Below are positions 27,926 through 37,696 of a stretch of DNA of 64,000 nucleotides, piece by piece. This stretch comes from Nematocida ironsii. Its lineage: Eukaryota > Microsporidia. The number at the start of each line of letters is the position of its first letter. Within the stretch, counting starts at the first letter, position 1. The position numbers were made by a program, and so were the translations under genes. Below the pieces are notes generated by a model that saw nothing but the letters and a program-made list of their open reading frames with translations, searched no databases and was not told where the DNA came from. The stretch spans positions 1 through 64,000 of the forward strand of contig LTDK01000186.1 of assembly GCA_001642415.1 (NCBI GenBank), in the 5' to 3' direction.

Positions 27926-28609
27926 ATGTTTTCAAGACTCTTCTCAAGAAGAAATGAATTACAGTGGACACTCAACCCTAAAAGGTACACAGAAAATAAA
28001 GCAGAGCATCATTCTGGGAAGATATTCTTGCCACAGATATGTTTGGTTACTTTAATATCTAAACAAGTAGATACACCGTACATATTTAAAATATCAGCAA
28101 ATGACAACATATCCTACACACACGTGGGTGTACAGGAATTTATAGATGAACCGGATGAAGCTATACTGCCTAATTGGTTATACGATCAATTAGCACTGGA
28201 TGGATCACCTGTTGAAATAACGTACGTATCACTGCCAAAAGGAGAGTTTATTAGACTACTACCACAGAGTAAAGACTTCCTGGAGATAGAAAACCCAAAG
28301 GCATCACTTGAGGATTCATTAAGAAATTACCAAGTGTTAAGTGAAGGGGATACGATATCTTTATACATAGAAAGTGAATTTAAACCTATTTTATTCACAG
28401 TTGCTGAAATAAAGCCAAAAGGACCTGGTATAAATATAATAGATACTGATTTAGAGGTAGATTTCCTTCCACCAACTGATTATATTGAAGATAAATTAGA
28501 TGATTCTTCTTCTCTCATGAATATAACCGATAATGAGACAATTTCAATTAATGATCCATTTTTTACTAATACAACAAAAGCACTTGGAGTTGTTTTCAGA
28601 GAAGAATAA
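27926..28609 (+). CDS. UFD1: UFD1, substrate-recruiting cofactor of Cdc48/p97, 227 aa
   Basis: Ufd1 with Npl4 guides ubiquitylated proteins to Cdc48, for example in ER-associated degradation. Clear landmarks: the beta-barrel segment HSGKIFLPQICLVTL, YTHVGVQEFIDEPDEAILPNWL, the KGEFIRLLPQSKDFLEIENPKASLEDSLRNY block, and GPGINIIDTDLEVDFLPP. The N-terminal double-psi barrel spans about 25-190. The C-terminal tail that binds Npl4 and p97 is short (~35 residues). The stop codon overlaps AATAAA. The start is 36 bases from the divergent half-size reductase. Confidence 0.93.
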   Translation: MFSRLFSRRNELQWTLNPKRYTENKAEHHSGKIFLPQICLVTLISKQVDTPYIFKISANDNISYTHVGVQEFIDEPDEAILPNWLYDQLALDGSPVEITYVSLPKGEFIRLLPQSKDFLEIENPKASLEDSLRNYQVLSEGDTISLYIESEFKPILFTVAEIKPKGPGINIIDTDLEVDFLPPTDYIEDKLDDSSSLMNITDNETISINDPFFTNTTKALGVVFREE

Positions 28610-28730
28610 ATAATGAATTACTTCATGTATACACTCTTATAATATACTTTATGGTATTTTTACATTTATTTACTAAACTAATTTATAGAATATAACGGTT
28701 TTTTATCAAAATTTTAATGAAAATAACTGA

Positions 28731-29210
28731 TTATGCAGTTACTTTGTCTATAAATTCATTGTTTATGTCTAAATCCACTGTATATATCAATAAATCAAGT
28801 AATTTCTTGAATTTAATTGGATCTTCTTGCTCTAATAACATTGTTAATTTATACTCATTCCCTGCTTTAATCTGAGAATTTATAATCCTCTCTAAAAAGA
28901 ACCACCGGTTCACTTTTTTATTAAGGGATGCTTTGATTATTTTTTCTGTTAGCCGCCTGGGAATATTTACACTGGGACTTAAACAGTCTATAATATTAGA
29001 TAGAGATATACTGTTTTCTGTCATTACAGTATTAAATGGCTTCATTTTATTTCTGACTAATATATTGAAAATCTCTTTTAATTCCTTATCTGTTCCTTTG
29101 AAAATGTGTATGTTATATATAGAATGGTATATAAGATACAGAATTACTCCTATAAAGAATATTACTAAGGCTGAATCTATTGCTTTTTTAATAGTACTTT
29201 TTGTTCTCAT
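28731..29210 (-). CDS. Hypothetical protein with N-terminal membrane anchor, 159 aa
   Basis: A basic start (RTKSTIKKA) leads into one hydrophobic helix at about 12-30, then a soluble helical domain. No known motif is seen. The layout is a signal anchor, ER or plasma-membrane. It converges on UFD1, 121 bases apart. Confidence 0.6.
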   Translation of the reverse strand: MRTKSTIKKAIDSALVIFFIGVILYLIYHSIYNIHIFKGTDKELKEIFNILVRNKMKPFNTVMTENSISLSNIIDCLSPSVNIPRRLTEKIIKASLNKKVNRWFFLERIINSQIKAGNEYKLTMLLEQEDPIKFKKLLDLLIYTVDLDINNEFIDKVTA

Positions 29211-29500
29211 TATTTTCTCCTAGATACTGGCCTATAAATACTGTACAATACACTTGTTATAGTGGTAAATAAACGTACCAATAATGTGATTGTAATGGAT
29301 TCTGCTAAATATCTCTTAATTCTTATGAATAAACAAATGTGTAAACATGTCAATTTATTACTAATTGTACATTGTGTATAAAGTAATTATAATTAATAAC
29401 ACATTGTGTCAAATATTTTGTATAGTATCCAGAATATATTACACATAGAGTTAAAATAAATAAAACTTATTGGTAATTTACCATAAAGTACTGTTTATAT

Positions 29501-30046
29501 TTATATTTCTTCAATTTCTATTTTCATACCACACGCACATATTCCTTGTTCTGAGAATTCGTGTGAGTGGGTGGTTTCTTGTTTTAGTCTTAATTTTGTG
29601 GTTTGTCTAAGTAAAGAAAGTTTCTTCTTAAGAGATTTCTCTTTTCTTTTTTTGAGTTTTTCCCTGCGAAGAGTCTTCTCCTCTTCTATGCATGGATACT
29701 TCCTCTGGGAAATTTCTTCTACTTCAGATTTTCTGTAGAGAATCATTGGTTTCCAGTCTTCATTCCGTGGATTTGATACTTTCATGTGATTTAGTCCTTT
29801 TACGTCTTCTTTGCTTAATAAATAGTCATTTATTGCAGTGGATTGTGTTATTAATTCAAGCTGTGTTTTGCACTCTTTGCAATAATTTACTTTAAATGCA
29901 GTGCGAATCGATTGGTCTACGCCATTACACAGACAAATATCACAGGAATATTCATCATATTGTATGGTTTGTTTGTTTTTTGTATTATCATATAATATAT
30001 TCCTTTTTATGATTGTTGTTTGTATGTTATGTGGTGCATCTGTCAT
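29501..30046 (-). CDS. RAD14: Rad14/XPA nucleotide-excision repair damage-recognition protein, 181 aa
   Basis: The zinc finger ligands are Cys35, Cys38, Cys56 and Cys59 (CDIC and CKEC). After it come ELITQSTAINDYLLSKEDVKGL and NPRNEDWKPMILYRKSEVEEI, which match the XPA DNA-binding domain (ELIT.T.AK..YLL and NP....W..M.LY). A basic helix (KKRKEKSLKKKLSLLRQTTK) follows. The C-terminus HSHEFSEQGICACG repeats the H.H.(Y/F)...C..CG end of XPA. An ATG at 30106 would overlap the divergent reductase, so I start at 30046, giving a 40-base space between the two start codons. Confidence 0.9.
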   Translation of the reverse strand: MTDAPHNIQTTIIKRNILYDNTKNKQTIQYDEYSCDICLCNGVDQSIRTAFKVNYCKECKTQLELITQSTAINDYLLSKEDVKGLNHMKVSNPRNEDWKPMILYRKSEVEEISQRKYPCIEEEKTLRREKLKKRKEKSLKKKLSLLRQTTKLRLKQETTHSHEFSEQGICACGMKIEIEEI

Positions 30047-30086
30047 TCGCTGCTGTTTTCTTCTTTTAGTTTTTTTTCGGCCTAGT

Positions 30087-31052
30087 ATGAGTATAAGTGT
30101 TAACACAGAATCCGTGATAATTATAGGGAGTGGACCAGCTGCATACTCTGCGTCTATTTATGCTTCTAAATATAAACCATTGATTCTGTCGGGAGATTAC
30201 ACTAGTTCTACACAATTCCCAGGGGGGCAGCTTACTACAACAACAGATGTAGATAATTACCCAGGATTTCCATCTGGTATAGCCGGGCCGGATTTGGCTA
30301 GCTTATTTAATAAACACGCACAGGAACATGCCCGTATTCGTGAATTATGGGTTAATTCTATTTCACAGGATGAGGGATACTTTATTCTGTCAACAAAAGA
30401 AGGGATATTCAGAAGTAAAGCTGTTATTATTGCGACAGGATCTGTTGCTAAAAAACTAAATGCGCCCGGTGTTGATAAGTATTGGCAGAGTGGAATCAGT
30501 GCATGTGCCACTTGTGATGGTTGGGCATTTTCATGTAGAGTGGTTGTGGTGATTGGTGGTGGTGATACAGCAATGGAAGAAGTTCAGTACCTCTCACAAA
30601 TTGCAAGTAAAGTGATTTTAGTGCACAGATCAGAAACATTCCGTGCTAGACCGGATCTTTTGAGTAAAATAAGAAATCTGCCAAATGTAGAAATAATTAC
30701 ATGGAGTGTCCTTGTAGAAGCAAAAGGGGATGATACTTCTTTAAGTTCAGTTGTAATAAAAAATGTAAAGACAGAAGAAATCACAGAAGTGGTGACAGAT
30801 GGATTGTTCTTTGCAATAGGACATGATCCATCCACTTCTTTTTTAAAGTCACTAGAACAAGAAACAGGAAAGAGAATATTAGCAAATGATAATTACGTAT
30901 TAACAAATAAGAATTCTATGCAAACAGAAATAGAAGGACTCTACGCAGCAGGTGATGTACAAGATAATAAGTACAGACAGGCTATAACTGCTGCATACTC
31001 AGGAATGGTGGCAGGGCAGTCAGCAACTGAATGGTTAGATGGGAATAAATAA
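30087..31052 (+). CDS. TRR1: Thioredoxin reductase (low-molecular-weight type), 321 aa
   Basis: This FAD enzyme passes electrons from NADPH to thioredoxin. Seen in order: FAD loop GSGPAA (14-19), GGQLTTTTDVDNYPGF (47-61), redox pair Cys140 and Cys143 in ACATCDGWAF, NADPH loop GGGDTA (157-162), and the C-terminal FAD block GLYAAGDVQDNKYRQAITAAYSGM. The length is typical. The frame is open further upstream, but the first ATG that keeps the divergent Rad14 gene free is at 30087. AATAAA overlaps the stop. It has no targeting sequence and is probably cytosolic. Confidence 0.95.
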   Translation: MSISVNTESVIIIGSGPAAYSASIYASKYKPLILSGDYTSSTQFPGGQLTTTTDVDNYPGFPSGIAGPDLASLFNKHAQEHARIRELWVNSISQDEGYFILSTKEGIFRSKAVIIATGSVAKKLNAPGVDKYWQSGISACATCDGWAFSCRVVVVIGGGDTAMEEVQYLSQIASKVILVHRSETFRARPDLLSKIRNLPNVEIITWSVLVEAKGDDTSLSSVVIKNVKTEEITEVVTDGLFFAIGHDPSTSFLKSLEQETGKRILANDNYVLTNKNSMQTEIEGLYAAGDVQDNKYRQAITAAYSGMVAGQSATEWLDGNK

Positions 31053-31467
31053 ATTTCTATTTTTATTATTTTAAATATAAAAAACCCTTCATGCATTAGT
31101 AAAATATGAACAAGTTATAATTTATACTTATATTCAATTCTAATCAGAGATATCCTTAAACATAACAAAACAGTAAATATTGAATATAATTTAGGGTTAT
31201 AATTAAAGAGATACCATTAAATAAACTAAAATAGTTAGTTTACTGTGTTACATGTACTATTTACTTAAGAATAATCATAAAATATATAATAAAATATGGA
31301 ATTTTGGAATATATTGTTGTTTATATAACGTATTTTATATGTTTATGGTTTAAATATACGGATTATTGTACTTACAGATGTATTTAAGTACATATTCTGT
31401 TTCTGATTGGATTAATGTCATATTTCGTGTATTTTTATTCTTTTATGTGTTGTTTTTATGTATTTTT
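31053..31467. other. Intergenic, no gene seen
   Basis: AT-rich spacer between the reductase and the Uso1-like gene. One TTTAGGGTTATA near 31191 resembles the CGGGTTATA motif found elsewhere. Nothing else is recognised. Confidence 0.5.
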
Positions 31468-33132
31468 ATGGATTTACAGGAAAGAGCTGTAATAGCGGCA
31501 GTTCAGCTTAAAACAGCTACGTATACAAAAGATAGACAGGCTGCATTAAAAGAAGCACTGGATATAGTTAATGAAGATAGTTTAATAGGAGGAACTGAAT
31601 TTATAGATCCATTAATATCCCTTCTTATATGTAACACAGAGGCATACCCGCCAGAAGTACAAAGTATATTTAAGATTCTTATTAAGATATTCACAGAACA
31701 GAATGGAAGAGAATTCTCGAATATATTCCTGAGTAAAGTAAAAATTGAATTTATACTTAGACTAATTACTAGTAATATATCAGAAGAAGTAGAGGATGTA
31801 AGAAATACTGTTTTTATCCTGATTAAATACAATAAACCAGTAATAACCAAAGGAATAATAGAATTAAACCAAATTGGACAGTTAATAGAGAAATCTCTTA
31901 TGGGGAATGAGATTGTACTGAATGTTCTAGTGGAAATAGGAAAGGATTCCATTACATTCAGAAAATTGCTTATTTTTAATGGGTTCATTGATGGACTGAT
32001 GAAATTAGGATGTGGTAAGAATAGAACACTTGCTAGATGTGGGATTAAATCACTTGCTGAATTAATGAACAGAGACATATCAATTGTGAACTATTTCTTT
32101 GAAATGCGATGGAAAGAGTGGATGGAATTTGCTCTGAAAACTCATCCAGAGCATGCCTTAAAGGTTATCTATGCATTCTCTTCCTATCCAAAGTACACGA
32201 AGTATTTATCTGAGTTCTCTGAAATAATATTTTCTGGTCGGGATATGGCAGCACTTTACCTTCTGTCATTCACTGAAGGATCGGCTGAAAAATGGAGTTT
32301 TTTTTCTGAAGTGGATTATAATAAAAATTCAAATGCACGCTTCTGCCCGTGCAGGTTGAATTTCATTCTAGGAATTCATTCAAATTTAGCACAGAAAATA
32401 CCAAAGAATATTGCCGCAGTAAGGATAGGTACACCAGAATATTTTGGAATAATTTCAAATTATTCAATAGTTATTGATGATGATGCAATGAATGAATTAC
32501 TTAATGTACTGCCGAATCTTCCAACAATTTCACTCACAGATTCACTCCTAGTAATTAAAACTGCCATATGCATAGGTCTTAGAAATGGGTCACAGAGATT
32601 ATTCTCACCAGATGTATTGCTAACCCTGCGAGAACACCTTCAGAATGACTTATTAATAGAAGACATTCGCATTCTTATTGGGTTCTGGTTGCTCCTGGCG
32701 TATACTAAAATCAGAAATACTCCTTCAGTGATTCACTCTATTTTCAATGATATTGAGGAGAGTGTACTGCCACTTGCAAAGAAACTGCTTACATCGCTTA
32801 CACAGCCACTGTACAATAAATACTGTGAGGATAAAGAGTGTAACAGGTGCTATTTATTACAGATGAATGTACCAAATGTAATACCACATTCATTATCACT
32901 GCTTACACAATTAGTGTGGCTTCCTAATACGATGCACGCATTAGTTCTGTTCACATTTGCAGAGTTTTTAGACCGGCCAATATTACCACCTGTGCAGGCA
33001 GGACCAGCACATGTAGATACAGAGACTGTAGAAGCACCAACACCACAGGATGATCTAAGAGAGATTCCAAAGAGTAAAGACACAGATAAGTTCACTAATA
33101 ATGATTCAGATGATGGAATATACGACTTATAA
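31468..33132 (+). CDS. USO1: p115/Uso1-like vesicle tether, head domain only, 554 aa
   Basis: The N-terminus (ERAVIAAVQLKTATYTKDRQAALKEALDI) matches the start of the p115/Uso1 armadillo head, and armadillo-like helices continue for about 500 residues. Near 305-330 (ARFCPCRLNFILGIHSN) and PNVIPHSLSLLTQLVWLP fit the head's C-terminal half. The protein ends in an acidic tail (SKDTDKFTNNDSDDGIYDL), as p115 does, but the long coiled coil between head and tail is absent. The frame is open from 31366, yet ATG 31468 is where similarity begins. Role: tethering ER-derived vesicles at the Golgi with Rab1/Ypt1. Confidence 0.65.
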   Translation: MDLQERAVIAAVQLKTATYTKDRQAALKEALDIVNEDSLIGGTEFIDPLISLLICNTEAYPPEVQSIFKILIKIFTEQNGREFSNIFLSKVKIEFILRLITSNISEEVEDVRNTVFILIKYNKPVITKGIIELNQIGQLIEKSLMGNEIVLNVLVEIGKDSITFRKLLIFNGFIDGLMKLGCGKNRTLARCGIKSLAELMNRDISIVNYFFEMRWKEWMEFALKTHPEHALKVIYAFSSYPKYTKYLSEFSEIIFSGRDMAALYLLSFTEGSAEKWSFFSEVDYNKNSNARFCPCRLNFILGIHSNLAQKIPKNIAAVRIGTPEYFGIISNYSIVIDDDAMNELLNVLPNLPTISLTDSLLVIKTAICIGLRNGSQRLFSPDVLLTLREHLQNDLLIEDIRILIGFWLLLAYTKIRNTPSVIHSIFNDIEESVLPLAKKLLTSLTQPLYNKYCEDKECNRCYLLQMNVPNVIPHSLSLLTQLVWLPNTMHALVLFTFAEFLDRPILPPVQAGPAHVDTETVEAPTPQDDLREIPKSKDTDKFTNNDSDDGIYDL

Positions 33133-33335
33133 TGCGCTAATAAATATTGAAGTATTTCCGGGTTATAACAGTTCATTTGGTTTATTTCTTTTACCGCTGA
33201 TAGCACTAACTCGCCACAGTACATGTTGCATGCATTTATGGTCTAAGCGTATAAATACCCCCCTGTACACTAGTACTGCATATAGTACACTGGAAATTCT
33301 AACATTACTATGATTTATGAATTATTCTGGTTATA

Positions 33336-33407
33336 GGGGAATTAGCTCAGTGGTAGAGCGTGTGCTTCGCATGTACAAGGTCCCGAGTTCAATCCTTGGA
33401 TTCTCCA
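33336..33407 (+). tRNA. tRNA-Ala (CGC anticodon)
   Basis: Acceptor GGGGAAT/ATTCTCC, D stem GCTC/GAGC, anticodon loop TTCGCAT with anticodon CGC, and T stem CCGAG/CTTGG around TTCAATC. The A and B boxes look normal. T5 follows at 33408-33412 and PAB1 ends 32 bases further on. A GGTTATA word lies directly upstream. Confidence 0.95.
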
Positions 33408-33439
33408 TTTTTAAGTTAGTAAATTATGTAGTGATTTAT

Positions 33440-34978
33440 TTATTCTATGGCTACTGCTTTGTCCTCTGCGGGCTCTTCCCTTTTCTGATCCCTAATGATC
33501 TCCTCTAAAGACTCTTCCACATAATTAGATAAAACATTGCCCAAAACAGCCGCTCTCTTGACTTCCTCTGCATCTAACTCCAGAATCATTCCAGTGATCT
33601 TCTTTGCAAATTCCTCTTCATTAGCAAAACCTGCCTGGGATATCTTTTCTGTGTAGTTTGGTGCCAGAGACAGGATGAGCGTGTACAGCTGGTATCCTGC
33701 GGTGCAGCTATTGTCCTGTGCAGCAGGTGATGCATGTGCTTTTTTCTTTCCCTTTCCATTGGCAGGGTCGTATGCACCATTTCCTGCTGCCGTATTATAA
33801 ATATTGTAAGTTGGTTTGCCTAGCTCTCTCAGCTTTTTGCACTTAAAGAATGCCACATCCAGTGTCTGTCCGCAGTATTCGCTCTTGTTTGCCAGTTCTA
33901 CTGCCTTGGCTGCATCTTCTGCTTTCTGGTAGAATACGTATCCGTACGATCTGTTGTTCTTTGCGTCTGTTCCTAGCTTATACGTAACTATTGGCCCGTA
34001 CTTGCTGAAGTATTTTACCACATCTTCTTCATTCAACTCTCCTGGCAGATTTGTAATGTAAATATTTCTTCTGCGCTCGTGCTCTGGTACCTGTGAAAAG
34101 TACTCTAACATCTCCTCTACTCTCTCATTCTTCAACTTGGCCCTCTGCACGTACAGATTCTCAGTTCCCTCAGGATACCCTGGGAATGGCTTGTCGTGTA
34201 GTGCTTCAATTGCAGCAGCTGCCATTTCGTGTGTCTGGTAGTTGGCAAACGCAAACCCTCGCATCTCGCCAGAATCTGTGCGCGGTGCCAGGAAGGAAGT
34301 AAGCTCTCCATACTCCTTCAGCTTTGCCTCAATCTCTTCCTCTGTTATTCCAGCAGGGAAGTTCTTAACATAAATATTCGTAAATATTTTGGCCACGTTC
34401 TCCCGCTTCTTTTCTCTTTTATCATTGGGTATGCACTGCGTGGCACACAGCTTCTTTCCATTAAGTACTATCTTGTTGATCATCTGGATGGCCACCTCTG
34501 CAACCTTTGGGTCCTTGTACTGGATATATCCAACACCAGTGCACTCAGATAGATTGTTTTTTACTACTTTACAGCTAAGAATAGGACCAAAGACAATAAA
34601 TGTATCATATAACGTCTGATTGTCGGTTTCCTTTGGTAAATTTTTTATCACTATATTCCCCTCTCTGTTGCCCACTACACTCTCCTTATTGAATGGCATC
34701 ACTCTTATCTGTGACCCGTGTAAATTGTAGAAATTAAATGTCTCTATTGCTATGGGAACTGATGACTCATCAAAGAATGTTACATATGCATAGCATTTGT
34801 CCTTTACTATTGATACTTCCTTTCTAAGAATGCTTATAGTATATATCTGTCCTACTTTTGAGAATATCTGGAATAATTCTGATTCTGTTGTGGCCATTGG
34901 AATGTCTCCAACATAAATAGTGTTCTGTTTACCAATCTGTCCTTCTTTTTTCTCTTTCTGTGTCTCTTGAATGTTCAT
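33440..34978 (-). CDS. PAB1: Poly(A)-binding protein, 512 aa
   Basis: Four RRMs are visible by their RNP2/RNP1 pairs: about 20-95 (TIYVGDIP, CYAYVTFF), 107-180 (NIVIKNLP, GVGYIQY), 200-278 (NIYVKNFP, GFAFANY) and 305-378 (NIYITNLP, SYGYVFY). The MLLE domain follows at about 428-497 (KITGMILELD). The Pro/Met-rich linker of larger PABPs is cut to ~45 residues. It binds mRNA poly(A) and links to translation factors. The start is preceded by an ATTTGCAA element 18 bases upstream. The stop codon forms part of AATAAA. Confidence 0.97.
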   Translation of the reverse strand: MNIQETQKEKKEGQIGKQNTIYVGDIPMATTESELFQIFSKVGQIYTISILRKEVSIVKDKCYAYVTFFDESSVPIAIETFNFYNLHGSQIRVMPFNKESVVGNREGNIVIKNLPKETDNQTLYDTFIVFGPILSCKVVKNNLSECTGVGYIQYKDPKVAEVAIQMINKIVLNGKKLCATQCIPNDKREKKRENVAKIFTNIYVKNFPAGITEEEIEAKLKEYGELTSFLAPRTDSGEMRGFAFANYQTHEMAAAAIEALHDKPFPGYPEGTENLYVQRAKLKNERVEEMLEYFSQVPEHERRRNIYITNLPGELNEEDVVKYFSKYGPIVTYKLGTDAKNNRSYGYVFYQKAEDAAKAVELANKSEYCGQTLDVAFFKCKKLRELGKPTYNIYNTAAGNGAYDPANGKGKKKAHASPAAQDNSCTAGYQLYTLILSLAPNYTEKISQAGFANEEEFAKKITGMILELDAEEVKRAAVLGNVLSNYVEESLEEIIRDQKREEPAEDKAVAIE

Positions 34979-35485
34979 TTTATTAAAAAAGAAAATTGCA
35001 AATTTATATTTTGAAATGTCTTGTATATTCTATCCTTAATATTCAATTAGATAAAATATCACTAAAACCCACCCCATCTCTTATTTATATCTCTGTAACT
35101 GTATAAATCACTTGTACGTTCTTGTTTTTATTCTAATTATTATTGTGTCTTATTTAAATTTTTAACTGCATTTATAATACATTGTGTATAAATAACCATT
35201 TCTTTTGCATATTGTATTATAAATAATGAATATGCTAAAATACTCATGCAGTACTGCTCTGATTATACCTTAACATATTTAATAAGTAATTATTCTTTAT
35301 TGTAATTGAGTATCTAATCAATAAGTTGTATAATACTCTCTATACTCTCTTTTATTATACTAAACATACTTATTATTTTTTTAGTCTATATTATATTCTA
35401 CTATGTGTAAATAATACTACTTATTATTACATATACACTCATAAATATTAAAAAAACATATGAGTATAAATAAGTATATCCATCC
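34979..35485. other. Intergenic, no gene seen
   Basis: AT-rich spacer between the J-protein 3' end and the PAB1 start. It contains scattered single TACATTGTGTATAAA and ATTACATATACAC words related to the dispersed palindrome. No gene is recognised. Confidence 0.5.
34996..35002 (-). promoter_or_regulatory. TTTGCAA element upstream of PAB1
   Basis: TTTGCAA on the minus strand lies about 18 bases before the PAB1 ATG. The same element is placed alike before DnaJ, RRP46, NOP1 and (as TTGCA) SEN1. Confidence 0.4.
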
Positions 35486-35953
35486 CTATCTTAAAAGACT
35501 GTATACAAACAATAAAACTAGCAAAACAACTGCTATTCTATTTGATATCTCTATCTGAGGAGAGTTTCTCCTCCTATAAAATGTCTGCTGAAAAGGACTC
35601 GGCCCGTAATTAAATGATCCATACGAAAACGTATAATTCGCACCACCCATGGCAGTATACCACTTCATAATGTGCTCTAAATCCTCCTGCGTAAATGTAT
35701 TACCTGTCCTGTGCCCTCTTCTATACTCATGTGCTTGCGTATACTTTGTCTTTCCTTCTGTTAGGTCTTCATACGCATTCTGCAGTACAATAAATGCTTC
35801 AGATGCATTCGGATGGGAGTTTCTGTCTGGGTGTATCTTTACTGCTAATTTTTTGTAGCTCTTTCTTATTTCTTCCTTTGAACTCTCTTCTGAAACATTC
35901 AGTACTTTATAGCTGTCTTCTTTATGTTTCAGTATTCTCTTAATCTCATCCAT
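35486..35953 (-). CDS. Tail-anchored J-domain protein (Hlj1/DNAJB12 type), 155 aa
   Basis: The J domain spans about 12-78, with the HPD motif at residues 41-43 (VKIHPDRNSHPNA). A Gly/Tyr/Phe-rich linker (GGANYTFSYGSFNYGPSPF) follows, then one hydrophobic helix at about 136-154 ending with LLR. That is the layout of ER-membrane J-proteins that face the cytosol and stimulate Hsp70. Close to Hlj1 of yeast but shorter. The palindrome TTTGCAAA and a TATAACCCGAA motif sit 15-37 bases before the start. Confidence 0.85.
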   Translation of the reverse strand: MDEIKRILKHKEDSYKVLNVSEESSKEEIRKSYKKLAVKIHPDRNSHPNASEAFIVLQNAYEDLTEGKTKYTQAHEYRRGHRTGNTFTQEDLEHIMKWYTAMGGANYTFSYGSFNYGPSPFQQTFYRRRNSPQIEISNRIAVVLLVLLFVYSLLR

Positions 35954-35968
35954 TGCTAATGAAAATTA

Positions 35969-35976
35969 TTTGCAAA
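35969..35976 (-). promoter_or_regulatory. TTTGCAAA palindrome upstream of the J-protein gene
   Basis: An exact TTTGCAAA lies 15 bases before the ATG, with TATAACCCGAA just beyond it. The same octamer lies 10 bases before RRP46. Confidence 0.45.
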
Positions 35977-36103
35977 ATATTCGGGTTATATCCATAGAAG
36001 CAATAAATGTTTAATAGCCTGGACATAGAAAGCCTTATAACACAAGAATAAGTACAATGTAATAATAATATAGTAAATAGCAAATCAGATCATAATTTAT
36101 TAT

Positions 36104-36403
36104 CTAACCGAATAAGTCCATATCTCCTGAACTCTCTTCTTCAGATTCTTCTTTCTCTTCCTTCTTTTCTTCTACTGCCTGGGTAGATGTTGCTGCAGCT
36201 GCCTGTACTGATCCTCCAGTTGGGTTCTCAATAATAGACTGAATCTGTTCAGCTGATAATTTGCTGAATAGTTCTGCCAAGTAGGAGTCAACTGTTACTC
36301 CCAAATGGTCTGCTACTTTCTTAATGTTTTCTTCTGTTACTGTTGTTCCTACACTGTGTAGTAATAATGTTGTTAATACGCATAAATCTTTTTGTTCTAT
36401 CAT
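36104..36403 (-). CDS. RPP1: 60S acidic ribosomal stalk protein P1, 99 aa
   Basis: The N-terminal dimerisation domain (DLCVLTTLLLHSVGTTVTEENIKKVADHLGVTVDSYLAELFSK) fits P1 better than P2. An Ala/Gln hinge and Glu/Lys stretch lead to the acidic C-terminus SGDMDLFG, equivalent to the conserved DDMGFGLFD tail that binds elongation factors. The length is typical. Upstream on the coding strand is TATCCCCCTGCC, a C-run like the CCC motif described before microsporidian genes. Confidence 0.88.
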   Translation of the reverse strand: MIEQKDLCVLTTLLLHSVGTTVTEENIKKVADHLGVTVDSYLAELFSKLSAEQIQSIIENPTGGSVQAAAATSTQAVEEKKEEKEESEEESSGDMDLFG

Positions 36404-37111
36404 CCTCAGCAGTTTAACTTTTCTTAAGAGCTTTAAAGGCAGGGGGATAAAAATTTAAAACTTAAATAATTTCTGAAGTGCCAAAAAGAAAAAAATACAA
36501 AAATAGAAAATTCAGTATTAAGAAGAATCCGTTATACTGGAGTGTATATATAGTATTTTATTACCATATGTTGAATTACAGGTATAGTTGTATTTTTGTA
36601 TTTATTATGATATATTCTGTATTTTAGGTTGTTTATACAATATAAATACTTATAATAGTATTAAAATATCTGAGCTAGTCATGATTTATTAAAAACAAAT
36701 ACTGTTTATGCATTACATACTCTCAATATTAGCTCTCCTCTTGGCTGTAACTTCTTATATGCCTGGGAGATGTCTTTGTCTCTTTGTATGTTTATTCAGT
36801 TACTTTTCTGTTTTCTTCTTTAATTATTTATGGGCATTCATGTAGTTATTTAGTATTACTCCTCTTTTGTTTAAGAACCTTTCTTCTTTGCTATTTTTCT
36901 TGCTTTCTAGAATTTATTCTTTTGCTGTTAATACTTGAATACCTTCATAGAATTGTACCTCTTTCTTTGTACATGAACGTATTTACAAAAGCACTATCTA
37001 ACCCAAAATTTCTCACACATATTGCTTTTATTTATAATCTTTTTAGTCTCCAAAAATACTGGCATTTAATAATTTCCTTTATTATTGCTATTTTTTATGC
37101 TCAGCCCTGCC
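36404..37111. other. Intergenic, possibly a decayed minus-strand gene
   Basis: A plus-strand frame of 135 codons (36784-37191) is very hydrophobic, but it overlaps the coiled-coil gene at 37112. Minus-strand translations of the same DNA give charged, helix-like fragments (KKEVQFYEGIQVLTAKE near 36930; DISQAYKKLQPRGELILRV near 36740) broken by stops. I think a Lys/Glu-rich gene has decayed here, and the hydrophobic frame is its mirror. Confidence 0.35.
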
Positions 37112-37696
37112 CTATAACCAATATTTTTTCTTTTTATTATCGTATTCTCTATACTCTTCATATCTCCACCGTTCATACAACTTACTGCTAATATATCTGA
37201 TTGCTCTTATAACATCTTTTATGAAACTCTCTATTGAAATATTCATATTTCTTTTCCATTCCTGCCGCTTATACTCCTCCGTCTCCCAGACTCTTTCTCT
37301 TTCTTTTAGTCTCTGTATAACAGCTTTTAATTCTTCTATTATCTTTATTGATTGTTGGTTTTCTTTTATTTTCTTTTCTAGGATTATACTCTTTGATTTT
37401 GCCTCTTTATTGTTCTTTACTTCTTCATCCTTTAGCCTCGTTAATTCTTGATTCATTCTATTCATTAACACAGATACTTCTTTTTCTTTTTCTTGTCCTT
37501 CTGTTATTTCCACCCACACATCCATTAAATCTTCATTTTCTTTCACTTTTTTATACAATTGGTATATCTTCTCTTCTTCTTCCACTACATTTCCATATTT
37601 CCATTCGGTTTCACATATTTTAATGATTCTTTCCCATATTTTCATGGTTTTTATCCATTTAATCCCTTCAGAGATATCTCCACGTGAACTAGTCAT
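37112..37696 (-). CDS. Coiled-coil protein, 194 aa
   Basis: No membrane segment or signal peptide is seen. The protein is highly charged, with heptad-like stretches at about 75-150 (NRMNQELTRLKDEEVKNN and IILEKKIKENQQSIKIIEE regions), and ends with a Lys/Tyr-rich tail. It starts MTSSRGDISEGIKWIKTMK. No family is recognised. It is the only intact gene between RPP1 and the NF-YC gene. Confidence 0.6.
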   Translation of the reverse strand: MTSSRGDISEGIKWIKTMKIWERIIKICETEWKYGNVVEEEEKIYQLYKKVKENEDLMDVWVEITEGQEKEKEVSVLMNRMNQELTRLKDEEVKNNKEAKSKSIILEKKIKENQQSIKIIEELKAVIQRLKERERVWETEEYKRQEWKRNMNISIESFIKDVIRAIRYISSKLYERWRYEEYREYDNKKKKYWL

